Of a DNA stretch of 64,000 bases, positions 45,377-57,278 are shown in pieces. Numbering within the stretch: the first letter of the stretch is position 1; each line of letters begins with the position of its first letter. The notes under the pieces are model-generated. The model ran no database searches and had not been told where the DNA came from. It was given only the letters and a program-made list of their open reading frames with translations. The translations under genes were made by a program, and so were the position numbers. Origin of the DNA: Mariannaea sp. PMI_226 (lineage: Eukaryota > Ascomycota > Sordariomycetes > Hypocreales > Nectriaceae); the NCBI GenBank assembly GCA_024336345.1, contig JANFOG010000003.1, forward strand, positions 3,850,501 to 3,914,500, given 5' to 3'.

Positions 45377-48300
45377 TTAGCTATCCCAAATTGCTCCGTA
45401 TGCAGGTATACCCCGTGTTTCCAAACCGTAAACAACCTTCTTCGTAATCTTCTCGTTTGCGATGATAATAACAGCTTCCGCCTTGAAGCTCTTCACTAAA
45501 TTGTAACCCATCCGGACTAGGTCTGGGCGGCCGAGTCTTTTCGTATCATGAATTACGGCGCCTGGAATTTGGCGCTTTATGGAGTTGCACAAATCTTCCC
45601 CGAATGTTACTTCTGGCCGAGATGTTGACCAAATCAATTGTGTTGGACAGGATGGGTCCTGGATGTGCCCTAACACGGGCCCGATGCCAGATCCAGTTGC
45701 AATGAGAACCACTCGGTTGAAGAGCGTAGCGATACGCATGACACCGCAGGTTGGTACTCCCCGAGTCCAAATATGAGTTGGCTCCTCCTTAATAGTGGCT
45801 TTTGTCCAATCTCCTGCGTTTGAGACGACAAGAGAGTATCCTTTCGGACGACCATTGACTGGATCAGGAGCTGGAATCGTAGCGAATGAGTGCCACTCCA
45901 TGAGAGGGCGTTTTGACAAGCGAGTGAAAGATCCGTTGACAGGGACTGCATAATCGAAATGAAGTCTAACAGCATGATCCGAGAGAACTTCCGCTTGGAC
46001 AGGTACTTTTCGTAGCCACAGCCAGGACATAGCGATGCTAAGTGTAGCAACAGCAAGTAACCAAAACGGAGCTGACCGCGCGCAGGCAGCACCGAGGGAC
46101 ATACCGGAATCTTTACCGTCGTTACAAGTGAGGACCACCTGGGCCCAAAAGAGTCCAAGCATAGTCCATCCAATGAAGCGATGAGTTTTCTCGAAAAGAT
46201 CATGATGGGACTTCCGAACTGATGGATATGCCATGACAAACATGACAAAAAATAGTACCAAGAGTATCCAAGACACAACTTTGGATGCTAGAGATTGACG
46301 GCTCCAGCCTGAGCACTGAGACGTCATACAAACAACGTCGCCAATGTTTGTGGCAAGGAGCCAAGCACCAGCACTGATAGCTGCGCCAGAGTGGATGCCA
46401 CCAAGATGATAGATTTTGGCACACCTGGACCTGATACCGAGAGGCCAAGACTTGGGCACACTGCAAATGATGGTATACAGCGCATTGATTACAAAGTCTT
46501 GGCGGATTAACACGGCGAGGGCAAGGTTAATTGCAGTCACATCCGCCAGCCATTGCCTTTGAATTCCAGAAAGAATAACAGCGAGGGCAGCGGCAATATT
46601 GAAGATTCCAACCAAAGTGAATAATCGACGATACACAATGAGGAGGCGATGGCGGAGACCTCGTATGCGTTTGGCTTGCCTCTTTTCAGGGAGTGCAGCC
46701 TCGAGGTCAAGGCTGTCCTCAACCAAGGTAGCCTCTGACCTCTCAGATGCGTATGACGCATCGCTAACTTGGGTGAGACTCGAAGTTGAGGAATCGGACC
46801 GAGAATGGTTGATGACCACAGGCTTCGGACAGGTGACAGCCTCAGAGATCTCCGTACCAGAGCTACCCCAGCTGTTCCTTGAAGGTGTCTGCCTGTCTGA
46901 TCTGAGGGCTGCTTTGTCGATCTTTCCATTTTGCGTCATAGGAAAGGAGTCCAGCATATGGAATTGCGTTGGGATGGCATAATATGGTTGGCGGTCTTTG
47001 ACGTGCTGCACCAACTTGTTCGGGTCACAGTCTTTGGGTGTGAGGAAGCCATGAATCTCTCCATCAATGAGCAGGGCCGCAGCACGCTCAACTAGAGGAC
47101 AAGAGTCCATGGAAGAGACCACACCATCTAGCTCCACTCGGAACCCCTGTTGATAAAAGATTATTAGTATGTCTAAAGAGGGAGAACCGGAGTCAATATT
47201 CTTACTTTTACTTTTACTTGGTCATCAACCCGACCGTGAATCTGGATGGAGCCATCCGCACTCCAGCTACAAAGGTCTCCAGTATTGTACATTTTGGACC
47301 TGCCGCGGTTAGCATAGGGTAAATTCATGGAAGTCCTCATTAGCTTACCCATTATTCAGAAAGGGGTCATGGACATATCTCTCAGCCGTCTTTTCTGGAA
47401 GACCGACGTAGCCGCGCGTAACGCCAACGCCACCAGCCCACATCACACCAATCTCACCGACCTCTGTCAGCTCATTTCTGTCATTGAGGATGTATACGTT
47501 GTTATTTGGTGTTGGCGCACCAATGGACAGGGGCTGGTGCGGACGGTGTTTGTGCATAGTGTTCACGATGGTGGTCTCAGTTGGACCACAGCAATTGTAA
47601 TATGTGCCGTGTGAGGCCCACAGATCGGCAAGACTAAGCAATAGTTAGTATAATTCTAAGGGCTGATTGAGATTAAAAAATGATTCAGGTGAAACATGCC
47701 GTTGCGATGAAGGTTCACCGGCAGTAGCCACGGTGCTAATATTGGGGAAATCGGCAGTGTTGTATTTTGCCAGGATGCTGGGTGTGCATATAAGGACATC
47801 AATCTGCATCGATACTAAGTCATGTATTCCGATTAAAGATTTCACCACTCATCTTTCTTACCTCCTGCAAAGCCTTTTTCCAATCTGAGCCACGCATAAT
47901 CAAAGTTCCTCCATTAGTGAGGCAACCAAGCATTTCCCAAGCAGCTAGAAGAAAGAGTCAGACCGCATTATAAAGAAATCTTCACTATGTTGAGGCCACT
48001 TACCCATATCAAAGCTGATACTTAGAACCTGGCCGACTCGCGTTCCAGGCACAATGCCAAGATCTCCAGGCGATTGGCATACGAGATTGACAACATTATT
48101 CTGACTGACATCGACACCTTTAGGTGTCCCGGTAGTTCCTTGGTCAGGAATGTTAACTTGATTCTCATATTAAGCAAGGGAGTTCTAATATACCGGAGGT
48201 ATAAATAACATAGCATCCATCAGAAGGGCTTTGTGAATCTGACTCTGTTTCCAGAAGACCACTTAGGCTCTGCTCTTGGAATTCCAAGTCATCAATGGCG

Positions 48301-48770
48301 ATGACATTGGACTCGCCTAGCTGAGATAGCCGATCTCGGGTAAAACTCAAAGCCAACACTACACGCCCACGTGTTTGTTCTAAAACAAACTTGAGAGTTG
48401 CATCAGGCACGACAGTCCCGTCCAGCGGCACATATTGAGCACGGCAGCTGAGGATAGACATGATACCAACGAGCATATCAATACCCCTCTTCACCACCAG
48501 TGGCACACGATCCCCTGGCACCACGCCGAGACTTCGCAATTTCCGTGCCAACCTGGCACTTCTGAAAGCAAGCTCTCCATAGGTGATCTGGGATGGTGGC
48601 TGAGTTGAAAGGTCTCGAGCAGCAACAGCTTCAGGTCTCACAGTAGCGTGATACCTAAAGGCAGCAGTGACTGTTGAGAAACGAGGGGATCCCAGCACGC
48701 CGTAACTGAAGGATAAAGGTGGAGGCATGGATTCCATGCCAGGGTCGAGTCGTTTTGAAGCGTTTTGCAT
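45377..48770 (-). CDS. tmpL: TmpL-like protein: adenylation domain, six membrane helices, FAD/NAD(P) domain
   Basis: Seven exons (48770-48194, 48138-48004, 47944-47862, 47803-47700, 47633-47349, 47299-47206, 47146-45377) give 1015 residues. The N-terminal half is an AMP-binding domain: TSGTTGTPKG, NCCGPTETTI, GRVDDQVKVKGFRVEL and NGKIDKAAL. No LGGxS carrier site follows; a polar linker leads to six hydrophobic helices (about 590-780), then a ferredoxin-reductase-like domain with VVLIATGSGIGPVLGHI for NAD(P). This architecture and length match TmpL of Alternaria brassicicola and Aspergillus fumigatus, a redox-homeostasis and virulence protein associated with Woronin bodies. Family assignment rests on remembered architecture. 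The substrate of the adenylation domain is unknown. Intron 4 seems to have a GC donor. Confidence 0.87.
47634..47699 (-). other. Predicted GC-AG intron (tmpL gene)
   Basis: The donor is CG followed by GCATGT, the branch TACTAAC lies near the terminal TTAG, and the length is 66 nt. It joins GEPSSQ to RLADLWASHGTYYN, the normal A-domain sequence. The only nearby GT (GTTTCA) gives the wrong phase and an early stop. Confidence 0.7.
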
Positions 48771-50604
48771 ACTGCGAGGATGTGAAGTAGAGAGGCTAAA
48801 GTAAGATGAAATTAAGATTGCCGCCGTTGAACAGTGATTGTCTGAATACTGAGTGGACTAGTACCATGAGCTTGAGAGCTGTGGTGATGCGGCTTGGGAA
48901 GATCGACGAAAATGTTTTATTACTGCCGTCAAACCAGTTTAAATAGTGTAGCACGCGAATTTCTAGCCTCCCGGATTTCCGCCCTTCTCCTCATACGAAC
49001 TCCTCGTTACTCTTTCTTCCCATCCAAGCTGAAGCCTGTGGGGGACGGCGGCATGCCACGTACAGACTTACGGCCAACAGACGGAGCGAGGCGAGGGGCT
49101 TGATGGCCACATCATGTTGCCTAATCCACACTGCTTGCAGTCCGGTGCGTATCAAATAGTTTCTCAACCAATTCAATGGCGGGCTTTTGTTGTTGATCGT
49201 TTTCTAGACTTGTCATAGCCGGATAGGCCAAACTGCAGGATGCGACAACAAAGCCTTTCGGTTCAGGTGAAGCTCAGGCAAGAAACAGCCTCGGCAACTT
49301 CGGCCGATCGCCAACTCAATACCGGATCATAAGAGCAACTAGGTCTGACCACATGACTATATTGATGAATTGAACGACCTGCTACTCGAGGACCTTGTAT
49401 GAGGTTGAGCGTATAAGTCACGCCGAAGTGGGCCAAACCAACCACATGGATTATCGCGGCCCCCACGAGGACAGTGTCCAGAAGAGTATCGTATGGCTTT
49501 CAACATTGGCAAACTGCAGGATCGGACATGGCTATCCTTGTAGGACGTGCAGCATCGAAAACTAGCGTGTGTGCGTGCGCTCAGCAAGGATACAGGACTT
49601 CCCGTACAATACTAGGTCTGCCCATCCATGAATACATGGCTCGGCTAGCGCGGTGATCGCCGTAAGAGACCCTCCTGTCAACACTGTTTTTCCAGATCCC
49701 TGCAGGATAAAAAGCAGAATGGCTGGGATACGGGCTTTGGGGCCGGTAAGGTGCTGTCTAGTGTAGAGAGAAGGGTAAGAGATTATTGAGTACTTTGAAC
49801 AGTTAGATTATGTAGAACTGAGTTTAGAGACAAGTTCGGGTCTGCTAGGTTGAAAGAAGTGCCCAATGTATACATAATTACCAAGATCTTAAACGAAATA
49901 GTATAAATTTGCACAAATGAATAAATCCACTTACTAGCAGGGAGCTCTCGATCCGCTTACCAGGCTGTCACCCACTGAGTCTTTTTAGCACCAAGAGACT
50001 TGACCAGTTCAACCCCAAACGAGATAGTAACCTGGTTCTTGATCCCAACAGAGCCAGATCGTCAACTTGCACTTCCTTATGCAGAAGCCATGGGCACTGC
50101 GGGCTTTAAACCACCCTCCTCTGGTTACCAAAATGCCTCAAACGGCAGTGTTGACAAGGCAGCCCAGTTGACACCGCAGCCTGACCGACACCAACCTCGT
50201 GGCATCTAGCCGTCGACTGTGATGTAGACGGATCTTTTGTCTTAGTCCGGGCAGCATTTCGTTTGGGTTATGCACCAAGCGCGCATCTGTCTTAGGCCCG
50301 ACCCGATATCGCGACGTGGCGACTGATCGACAGTGCAAATTTGAATGGTTGAATGTTTGCTTTTTTCTCGATCGTACAAGTATTTGAGCCAACAGACACT
50401 TGGTGAAGAAGAAATCTTTCTCGCTACACCCCTGGAAAGGACTCCAAAAAAAAAAATCACGTCTTTTGCATCCGAAATCTTTCCCAGACTTCAGATCAAC
50501 GCATCAGCATCCACTCCTCCAAGTTACTCCTCAGCTTTCCCCTGCGTATCAAGTCTGCTAAATATAGGGAACGGAAAACTGGAGCCGTTTTTATTGAATT
50601 CATC
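48771..50604. other. Intergenic, divergent promoters of tmpL and enoyl-CoA hydratase
   Basis: This 1.8-kb divergent region has no supported gene. An 87-codon open frame (50345-50608) directly precedes and overlaps the hydratase start codon by ATGA and may be an upstream ORF. Confidence 0.5.
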
Positions 50605-51869
50605 ATGAGCCAGGAATTGATACTTGAATCGACTCCGGCGGACGGTGTTCGAGTTCTTGCCTTCAATCGGCCCTCCAACAGGAATGCCCTTTCAGAAGAA
50701 ATGATCTCTGTTTTCCTAGAGAAGCTATCCCTAGCTGCAGAAGACAAGGCTGTGCGTGCCATCATCATAACTGGCAGCAAAATGTTCTTTTCGGGTAAGC
50801 CTCCCCGCGCGGAAGCTTAGCAAGCCCCGGCAATTGACTGACTATACTAGCCGGTGCGGATATCAAAGAGATCGCAGCACTAAACGCAGAGACCGCGCGG
50901 GGTTGCCGCTATCTTGGGAACCTTTGCGCGGGGATGAGTGCCGTGCGCAAGCCTTTGATCGCGGCTATTGAGGGAATGGCGGTGAGTGGTTTTCTTGACG
51001 CCATCGATCGACAGCACCTTCGCATGGACTGACGCACGTTTCCCTCTTCAGCTTGGCGGCGGCTTTGAGGTTGCCCTGATGGTATGTAAGATCTCCAACA
51101 CTTTCTTTGGGATGGCTGACCCCGGCCGAGGCACCTTGTAGTAGTATAACGATGGATGCCGTGTACAGTGCTTCAAGCCGATCATAGAGCATGCCGTGCT
51201 TTCGCGACGAGCTAACAAAAACTTGAACAAAAATAGTGTGACCTCATATTTGCTTCTTCTACCAGCCACTTCGGCCTTCCGGAGGTCACAATTGGCCTGA
51301 TTCCAGGCGCTGGAGGCACTCAGCGACTGACTAATGCTGTGGGCAAGTTTAAGGTATCTTACCAAGAATCATTGATCTGCAGCCTCAACTGAAGACCCAT
51401 GACAAGCCATTGCAAGCGCAGCCTCTGCTAATACTTTGATTTTTTTTGTGTTGGGTGAGATAGGCCATGCAGATGATCCTATTGGGCACTCCTATTACCG
51501 CTGATGAGGCACTTTCAGCTGGCCTCGTTGCTCAGCTCTTCGGAGAGGGTACAGTTCTAGAAAACGCCATCAAAAAAGCGTCTCGTCTGGTGGAACTTAG
51601 CGCAACAGCGTTATCATTGGCTAAAGAAGCGGTTTTGCGCGGTACGTCTATTCCATTTTTTTTTTCCTTTTTCCTTTTCCCTTCCTCTCATCCCGTTTCT
51701 GACCACACGAGGGATTTTTCAACCAACTGACATCATGGCAGCGGATGAACTCGGTCGTGACGACGAGTTTGAACGATCCTTGTACTACTTCGCTTTTGGA
51801 ACAAAGGACAAGGATGAAGGGGTTCGGGCTTTTCTTGAGAAGCGAAGCCCAGCTTGGGGGAAAAACTGA
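50605..51869 (+). CDS. Enoyl-CoA hydratase/isomerase family protein
   Basis: Six exons (50605-50794, 50851-50981, 51052-51081, 51237-51353, 51464-51641, 51742-51869) encode 257 residues of the crotonase superfamily. Both catalytic glutamates of hydratases are kept: E113 in [10 protein letters not shown], which also forms the oxyanion hole, and E133 in [21 protein letters not shown], 20 residues apart as in rat crotonase. AGADIKE supplies the first oxyanion peptide. It would hydrate enoyl-CoA in fatty acid or branched-chain amino acid degradation. Neither a clear mitochondrial presequence nor a C-terminal SKL peroxisomal signal is present (it ends GKN), so location is open. Exon 3 is only 30 nt. 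Confidence 0.9.
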
Positions 51870-52352
51870 ACATTCGCCACGGTGTGTCTTCCCAGGTGGC
51901 TAATCTGAACAATTGATAAAGTCGGATGCATGTTCTGGACCGTATATTTACTGTACGCCATGGCCTGAGAATAGGAAACCACAGCCAGCCATGAACCTGG
52001 AATGCTAAGCTAGTTAACTGATGGCTTCGAGTGTATCCACCACGTTGCTCCTAGTTCCACACTCTTTTTGCGTCGTTCTCAATCGACTCCCCCCCTTAGC
52101 CGCCTATCTATCCAAAATATATATACCTCAATGAGAGAAGAGAAAACTTTGGCCTTTCACGATACTGAGGAAAAAGGATTCACTGATCTGAGGTAAGTCG
52201 AGTTATTTTCTCATTGTCCTGTTCCGGCAATTGTGACTTGGCCATAGCACTGTCATACGATTCGGTGTGATGAGCATCACTGCGTGTCAAGAACGCGATA
52301 GACAGAGGAACATGCAATAAAGACTGAAAATTGAATAAATCTATCGAAAGAA
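51870..52352. other. Intergenic, convergent 3' regions
   Basis: This 0.48-kb gap lies between the 3' ends of the hydratase and ammonium transporter genes. Nothing specific is seen. Confidence 0.55.
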
Positions 52353-53951
52353 TCAAATAGCTGTAGTAGTGACCTTCTCCATCTTTACACCTTCGACGGC
52401 TCGCTCACTGCTGTTACTTGATGAAGTCGGAAGTTGCTGGGCGACGATGGTCTCGGCTTCCACTCGCCGTCTCTCTAACTCCTCGAAGACCTCCCAGTCA
52501 CCAATATTCTCCTCATGAAACTGATCAAGGTCCAAGCCACGCTCTTCCGCCTCATCAGACACACGCAGATGAAGTCCTGGAATATATTTCAGGATAAGCA
52601 GGAGCAGCAGTGTTACAACGAATGAGTAAGACGAAATGGCAGTGATCTCTGCAAACTGTTTGCCCACCTGAATTCCAACACCATCAATTCCTCCAGATGC
52701 AATGGTTGCCCCGTCGAGAGCCGAGATGGATTTAGTTGCGAAAATTCCAGTAAGAAATGAACCCATCATTCCGCCAATGCCATGAAGTTTGAAGACATCC
52801 ATACCCTCATCCACGTGAAGCCATTCATTGACGTCGTCCATCAAGGCACACACGACAGCAGTGAGGAAACCAATCACCGCGGCCAACCAGACGCTGACAA
52901 AGCCAGCAGCTGGTGTGATTCCCACAAGTCCGGCAATTACACCAGAGCAGGCGCCGACGACGCGAAAGCGACCTTTATACTTGATATAATCAACAAGAAC
53001 CCACCCAATTGCACCGGTTGAAGCAGCCGTGTTGGTGTTGAATGCGGCCAGCATAGCACGGACGCTGCCGTTCAAGGCTGAGCCACCGTTGAACCCAAAC
53101 CACCCAAAATAGATGAGCACCGTTCCAAGAAAGACCAGTGTGGTATTGTGGGGTCTTCCATGGGATTTATCACTGGGATTCTTCTTGCGCTTGCCAAGAA
53201 CCAGTGCGTATGCTAATGCTGCCCAGCCAGAGGCGATGTGGACAGGGCCACCACCAGCAAAATCGAGCGAGGGAAGCTATACGAGCATGGTTAGCGAAAC
53301 TCATCCTTTGAGCCATTGAGGCCATCTGGTGTTTGATACTCACGGTATAGAGCCAACCATTAGGGTTCCAGGTCCAGCAAGCAATGGGGCAGTATACAAC
53401 GGTGGCCCACCAGAAACCGAACACGAGGGAAGGGATAATTCTTCCACGTTCGAAGGCTCCTCCTACAACAATTTGGACAGTGCAAGCACAAAACAGCAAC
53501 TGATATAGGCAAAAAACAATATCAGGGATGTTAGGATTGCCAATGGATGGGGCTGCCATGACATTCTTCATGCCAAAGTTGGCGAGATCGCCGATGAATG
53601 GGCCAGCGGTTCGGCTGTAAGCCAGGGAGAAACCCCAAAATAGCCATTGAAAAGTTGTCACAGCTCCTATGAGGATTGACTGGAAAATTAATGCTAGTGC
53701 CGACTTCCTCCGGGCAAGGCCACTGTACAGAAGACCAAGACCGGGAATGATGAGGTATACAATGAAGCCACAAAAGGCGATGTATGTATAGTTGAACTGG
53801 AAGCCATCAAACTGGGCATTCACGTCCACTTTAAGAGGGTCGCCACCGGCGGGCTCGGACTCATTATACGCAGGCTAATGGAAAAAACAGAAATATTAGA
53901 AATCATGCGTAAGTAGATTATTTGAGAAATTTACCAACTCACGCTTGACAT
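52353..53951 (-). CDS. Ammonium transporter (Amt/Mep family)
   Basis: The product is a 487-residue plasma-membrane ammonium permease with eleven helices. Exons are 53951-53943 (only ATG TCA AGC), 53874-53344 and 53276-52353. The pore histidines are present: GGGPVHIASGW (first) and DVFKLHGIGGM (second), as in Mep2-type and bacterial AmtB transporters rather than Mep1 types, which have Glu at the first site. IVVGGAFERGR and the FNGGSALNGS stretch also fit the family. A cytoplasmic C-terminal tail starts at LKYIPGLHLRVSDEAEERGLDLDQFHEE, the conserved allosteric region, and ends in a low-complexity segment. Mep2 types may also act as nutrient sensors. Eight HGATAR motifs upstream suggest AreA/NIT2 control. 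Confidence 0.94.
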
Positions 53952-55747
53952 GGTGATGTAGTAGCCTAAAGAATTAGGCCCTAGGCAGATCAGAAGCCTA
54001 CAATATCTACTTTGCAGTGAGAGATGGGCTCCAGCCAAGGCAAAAAGTTTCGGGGGGGAAGTTGAAATAAGATGTCCATCACAAGGCTTAAGAATAAGGA
54101 CGTGTCAAACATTTGAGCATGCGCCAAGTTGCTGATGCATTAGTAGGCGATTGACCATGAAGCGTCTGGTTGGTCGGATCGCTTATCAGACATGTTCATG
54201 AGCCAAGGAGCTACTCTTGATGGTGAGCAGGGATGAGGGTGGGAGTCACGGTGCATAATTGCTATAAGCAAACGCCCGGTTGCCCGATTCTATGGTAAGT
54301 TATTCAGAATACATCTCCGAGCAAAAAACGCGTCATATCAACGATTTCTATCTGTGCCACTAAACGGACTGGCTGAAAAGTGATCAAGCCCTTGGTTTCG
54401 AAATTATGTCTTTGGGACTCTCAATATGTATTCAAAGTATACATCTCTTCAAGACGAGACTAGCTTCTTAATGTGAGGTTCTGAGAACGCGTAAGAGGTC
54501 CAGGGCACTTGCTGGCGAGGTATCAACGGCCTATTCGATCGGGGGCTCAGAAGATAAGATGTGATAAGTTCTTTGTCAATCTTCAACCGTGACCTTGCAG
54601 ATGTGTATCTGCACTCGATCACATTCAATTTAAGCTTAACAGGTGCTTATCTGGACACTATTACTTCACCTGAGTTGAGCACCCATCTCGCCATGGCTAT
54701 TTTATCCCATTTCGGGATCAGCGCAACTGGGATCGGGAAATTGTGCCTATTTCAGTAAAAAGATCGTGGTGAGCGATAAGGTGGAAATTACATCATGTTT
54801 GTGCTTATCAGCCAGCTTGAGCCGGGGTACTGATAACTTCATGATTAGCCACGATTGGTGGCACCATGATTGGGCTAACTCAAGATGGATGTGTCAACTT
54901 GTTGCATGGGTGCGGGAGTATTACTGTGTAATTATTGCATGCTAATTTTGCACGAGTAATAAATTCTTGTATCAATTTTCCAATAGGACGTTGTGATAAG
55001 CAATCGCCTTTTTATTTCCCAAGCCCTTGCAGGAATTCCTCGATCTGACTGCTGCCGTATTCCCACTTGCTAAGGCGCCTCTCCATCACTACAGCTGATA
55101 GTTTAACCTACTGCGAGTGACTGTATTGCACAGTATATCTTACTTCTTGATACTACAATGCATACGTTTTGTGTTTTTATCGTATATCTGGTTCTGTATG
55201 TCCCACACCTTTTACTCCTTGTGAAGTTGTCCCCAGTACAGGCTTCCTAGGTACAGAACTCACAAAATGTTTTAACAAGAACTCCAAGCAGAGAGATCAC
55301 TCAGCAGCCAATCAGATTACAAAACCAACAGTCCTGATCTCATTGTTCGTTTGTAGGCGGGTCAACTTGCAACTTCCCGGAGGTGCGGGCTTGATCCAAG
55401 AGGAGAAGGCGATTCTTTTTGTCAATATTCGAGCCACACGCTGGGGTGGTGCCTTGCGTAACATACGCAAAAAAAAAAGCCATTCTGAAAATGTAAGTTT
55501 GATACTCAAGAATTTACCAACGCAGAAAGTAGAGTACTCTCCCCAAAACATGTTAAAGCAGCTTGCGACCAATGACCGAGCTTGAGCCGGCGATCCCATT
55601 ATAATTACAATTAGGCCGATGGTTTACCATAATTAACATCTACCATGTTATATTCCTTTTTTAGTTTAGATGTTGAGCGAAAAGCGTAATCCTTCTCTAA
55701 GAGGTTGTAAAACCCAAGTAGTTCATAATAGCCCTCTATGTGGCGTC
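53952..55747. other. Intergenic, ammonium transporter promoter
   Basis: This 1.8-kb region upstream of the ammonium transporter contains a cluster of GATA motifs (54183-55000). Open frames at 54561-54758 and 55169-55585 have no recognisable content and are not called. Confidence 0.6.
54183..55000. promoter_or_regulatory. HGATAR cluster upstream of ammonium transporter
   Basis: Motifs matching HGATAR (the AreA/NIT2 GATA-factor site) lie at 54183-54188 (minus), 54552-54558 and 54562-54568 (plus), 54646-54652 (minus), 54774-54780 (plus), 54804-54810 (minus), 54831-54836 (plus) and 54994-55000 (plus). Six of these extend to GATAAG. AreA targets often carry such pairs and clusters, and ammonium permeases are known AreA targets. 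Confidence 0.6.
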
Positions 55748-57278
55748 TCACTGGTTGGACAGTCGTTCCTCCTCTCGCTCCCTGTCATGTTCATGAGTCT
55801 TGAATAGTGTCAGTAGACCGAGATCGTAGGTTATTTTCAGACCACCAGCACAAATGAAGGAGACCCAGAACAGATTGTTGTGAACTAGCGCTCCAGTAAC
55901 AGTAGGGCCAACACTCTGTGCCAATGTCTTGAGCACATTCATAGTTCCCATAACGGCTGTGCGTTCTTGAGGTAAGATGATTGCGGCTAAGAAAGCCGAG
56001 CGAGGTGCAACGTCCATAGATTGAGAACATGAACGGAGGATCAAGAAAGCCATGGATGATCTCAGATTGTTGGGGATCGGAATGAGGGCAAGGAAAACAG
56101 CAGATGGAAGATGGGTGAAGACCATAGTCTTTATCAAGAATTAGTGTAGGCCTAACAAAATGACTTTGGGTGGATCAAGTACCTTGACGTTACCGAAGCG
56201 TTTGGCTATAGAAGAAGCAAGCAACATTGATACGGCAGCAATGATGCTCGTGATGAAGAATAAAGAACCAAGAGATCCATCCGATACGTTATACTTCCAA
56301 CGGAAGAAGTAGGTTGTATATGACCTATCATGACTGTTAGCGAGACTTGACGAGTGCATTTCGGTGCAAACTCACAAAGGAACAAGCCCAGACGCAAATG
56401 CATCCATCATGAACAATGAACACAGTGGAATGATAGTCGGCAAGCTGTCTCTGCTAATTTCTGGGAGAAAGGACCACAGAGAAGATCTTCTTTTCTGATC
56501 CTCAGGGGGAGATGATTGTTCGCCCAAGAGAGGCGCGGATTCTGCATCCCGGGCTGTAGGGACGGGAATTTTCTTCTCAGCCTCGACAGAGCTACTGAGA
56601 AAGATCGTTAGAAGCAGCTTGACCAGTCCCAAAGCCGCATAAGCCAAAAACACGACACGGTAGGCTTTTTCGACTGTCCAGCCCAGGGCACCCGTGAGAT
56701 TTTGAACAACCCATCCACAAGTTAAAACACCGAAAGCGGATCCTGCGGTGCCCAAGAGACTATACCAGGCATATATGTCGCTCCTATTGGAAGCTGCGGT
56801 CAGATGAGCGACAATGCTCTCCTCCACAGCCCGGAAGGGTCCAATCTCATTTCCACTGAGAAACTCATTGTCAGCTCGTAAGCACTCGAAACTACGCATA
56901 GAAATGACCGTACCTAGGGCTAATGACTCCGAGGACAGCTGCAGCGAGCAATATCCAATAGTTGCTGAAGGTAGCAAATACTAGGCCGCTTCCAATCATC
57001 AATACCGCACCCAATGCTAGAATCACCCTTCGTCCGGCTTTGTCGGCGATGAGCGTGAGTACCAAACTCATGCATACATCACCAACTAGTGTGAGGGTCA
57101 TAAAGAGACCGATGCGCAGCTGAGGGATACCGATAATGTGAAGGAAAACGACAAGATTGAGGGTTGATGCGCCATACGCGAACAGTCTCACGAAACGCTG
57201 CAGGCAGAGCAGCTTAATATCTGTGGGCGAGTCATAGAGGGCCACGAGACCTAGCTCAGATGAGATGCGGCGCAACAT
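55748..57278 (-). CDS. MFS transporter
   Basis: Four exons (57278-56914, 56855-56376, 56324-56183, 56128-55748) give 455 residues. The sequence has the MFS layout: a first bundle starting LQRFVRLFAYGASTLNLVVFL, the loop motif LIADKAGRRVIL (GxxxDRxGRR-like), a long polar central loop with AESAPLLGEQS, and a second bundle with VAPRSAFLAAIILPQERTAVMG. The family has no assigned substrate. The upstream in-frame TTG at 57320 is not a start; the first ATG is at 57278, with a minus-strand TATATAA at 57359-57366, 81 nt upstream. The C terminus is a short charged tail. Confidence 0.87.

Noticed and set aside
49474..49656. Short open frames between tmpL and the hydratase gene.
   Set aside because: They are short and overlap each other on both strands without domain content.
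55169..55585. A 138-codon plus-strand open frame.
   Set aside because: No motifs, odd composition and no splice partners; it lies in an intergenic stretch.
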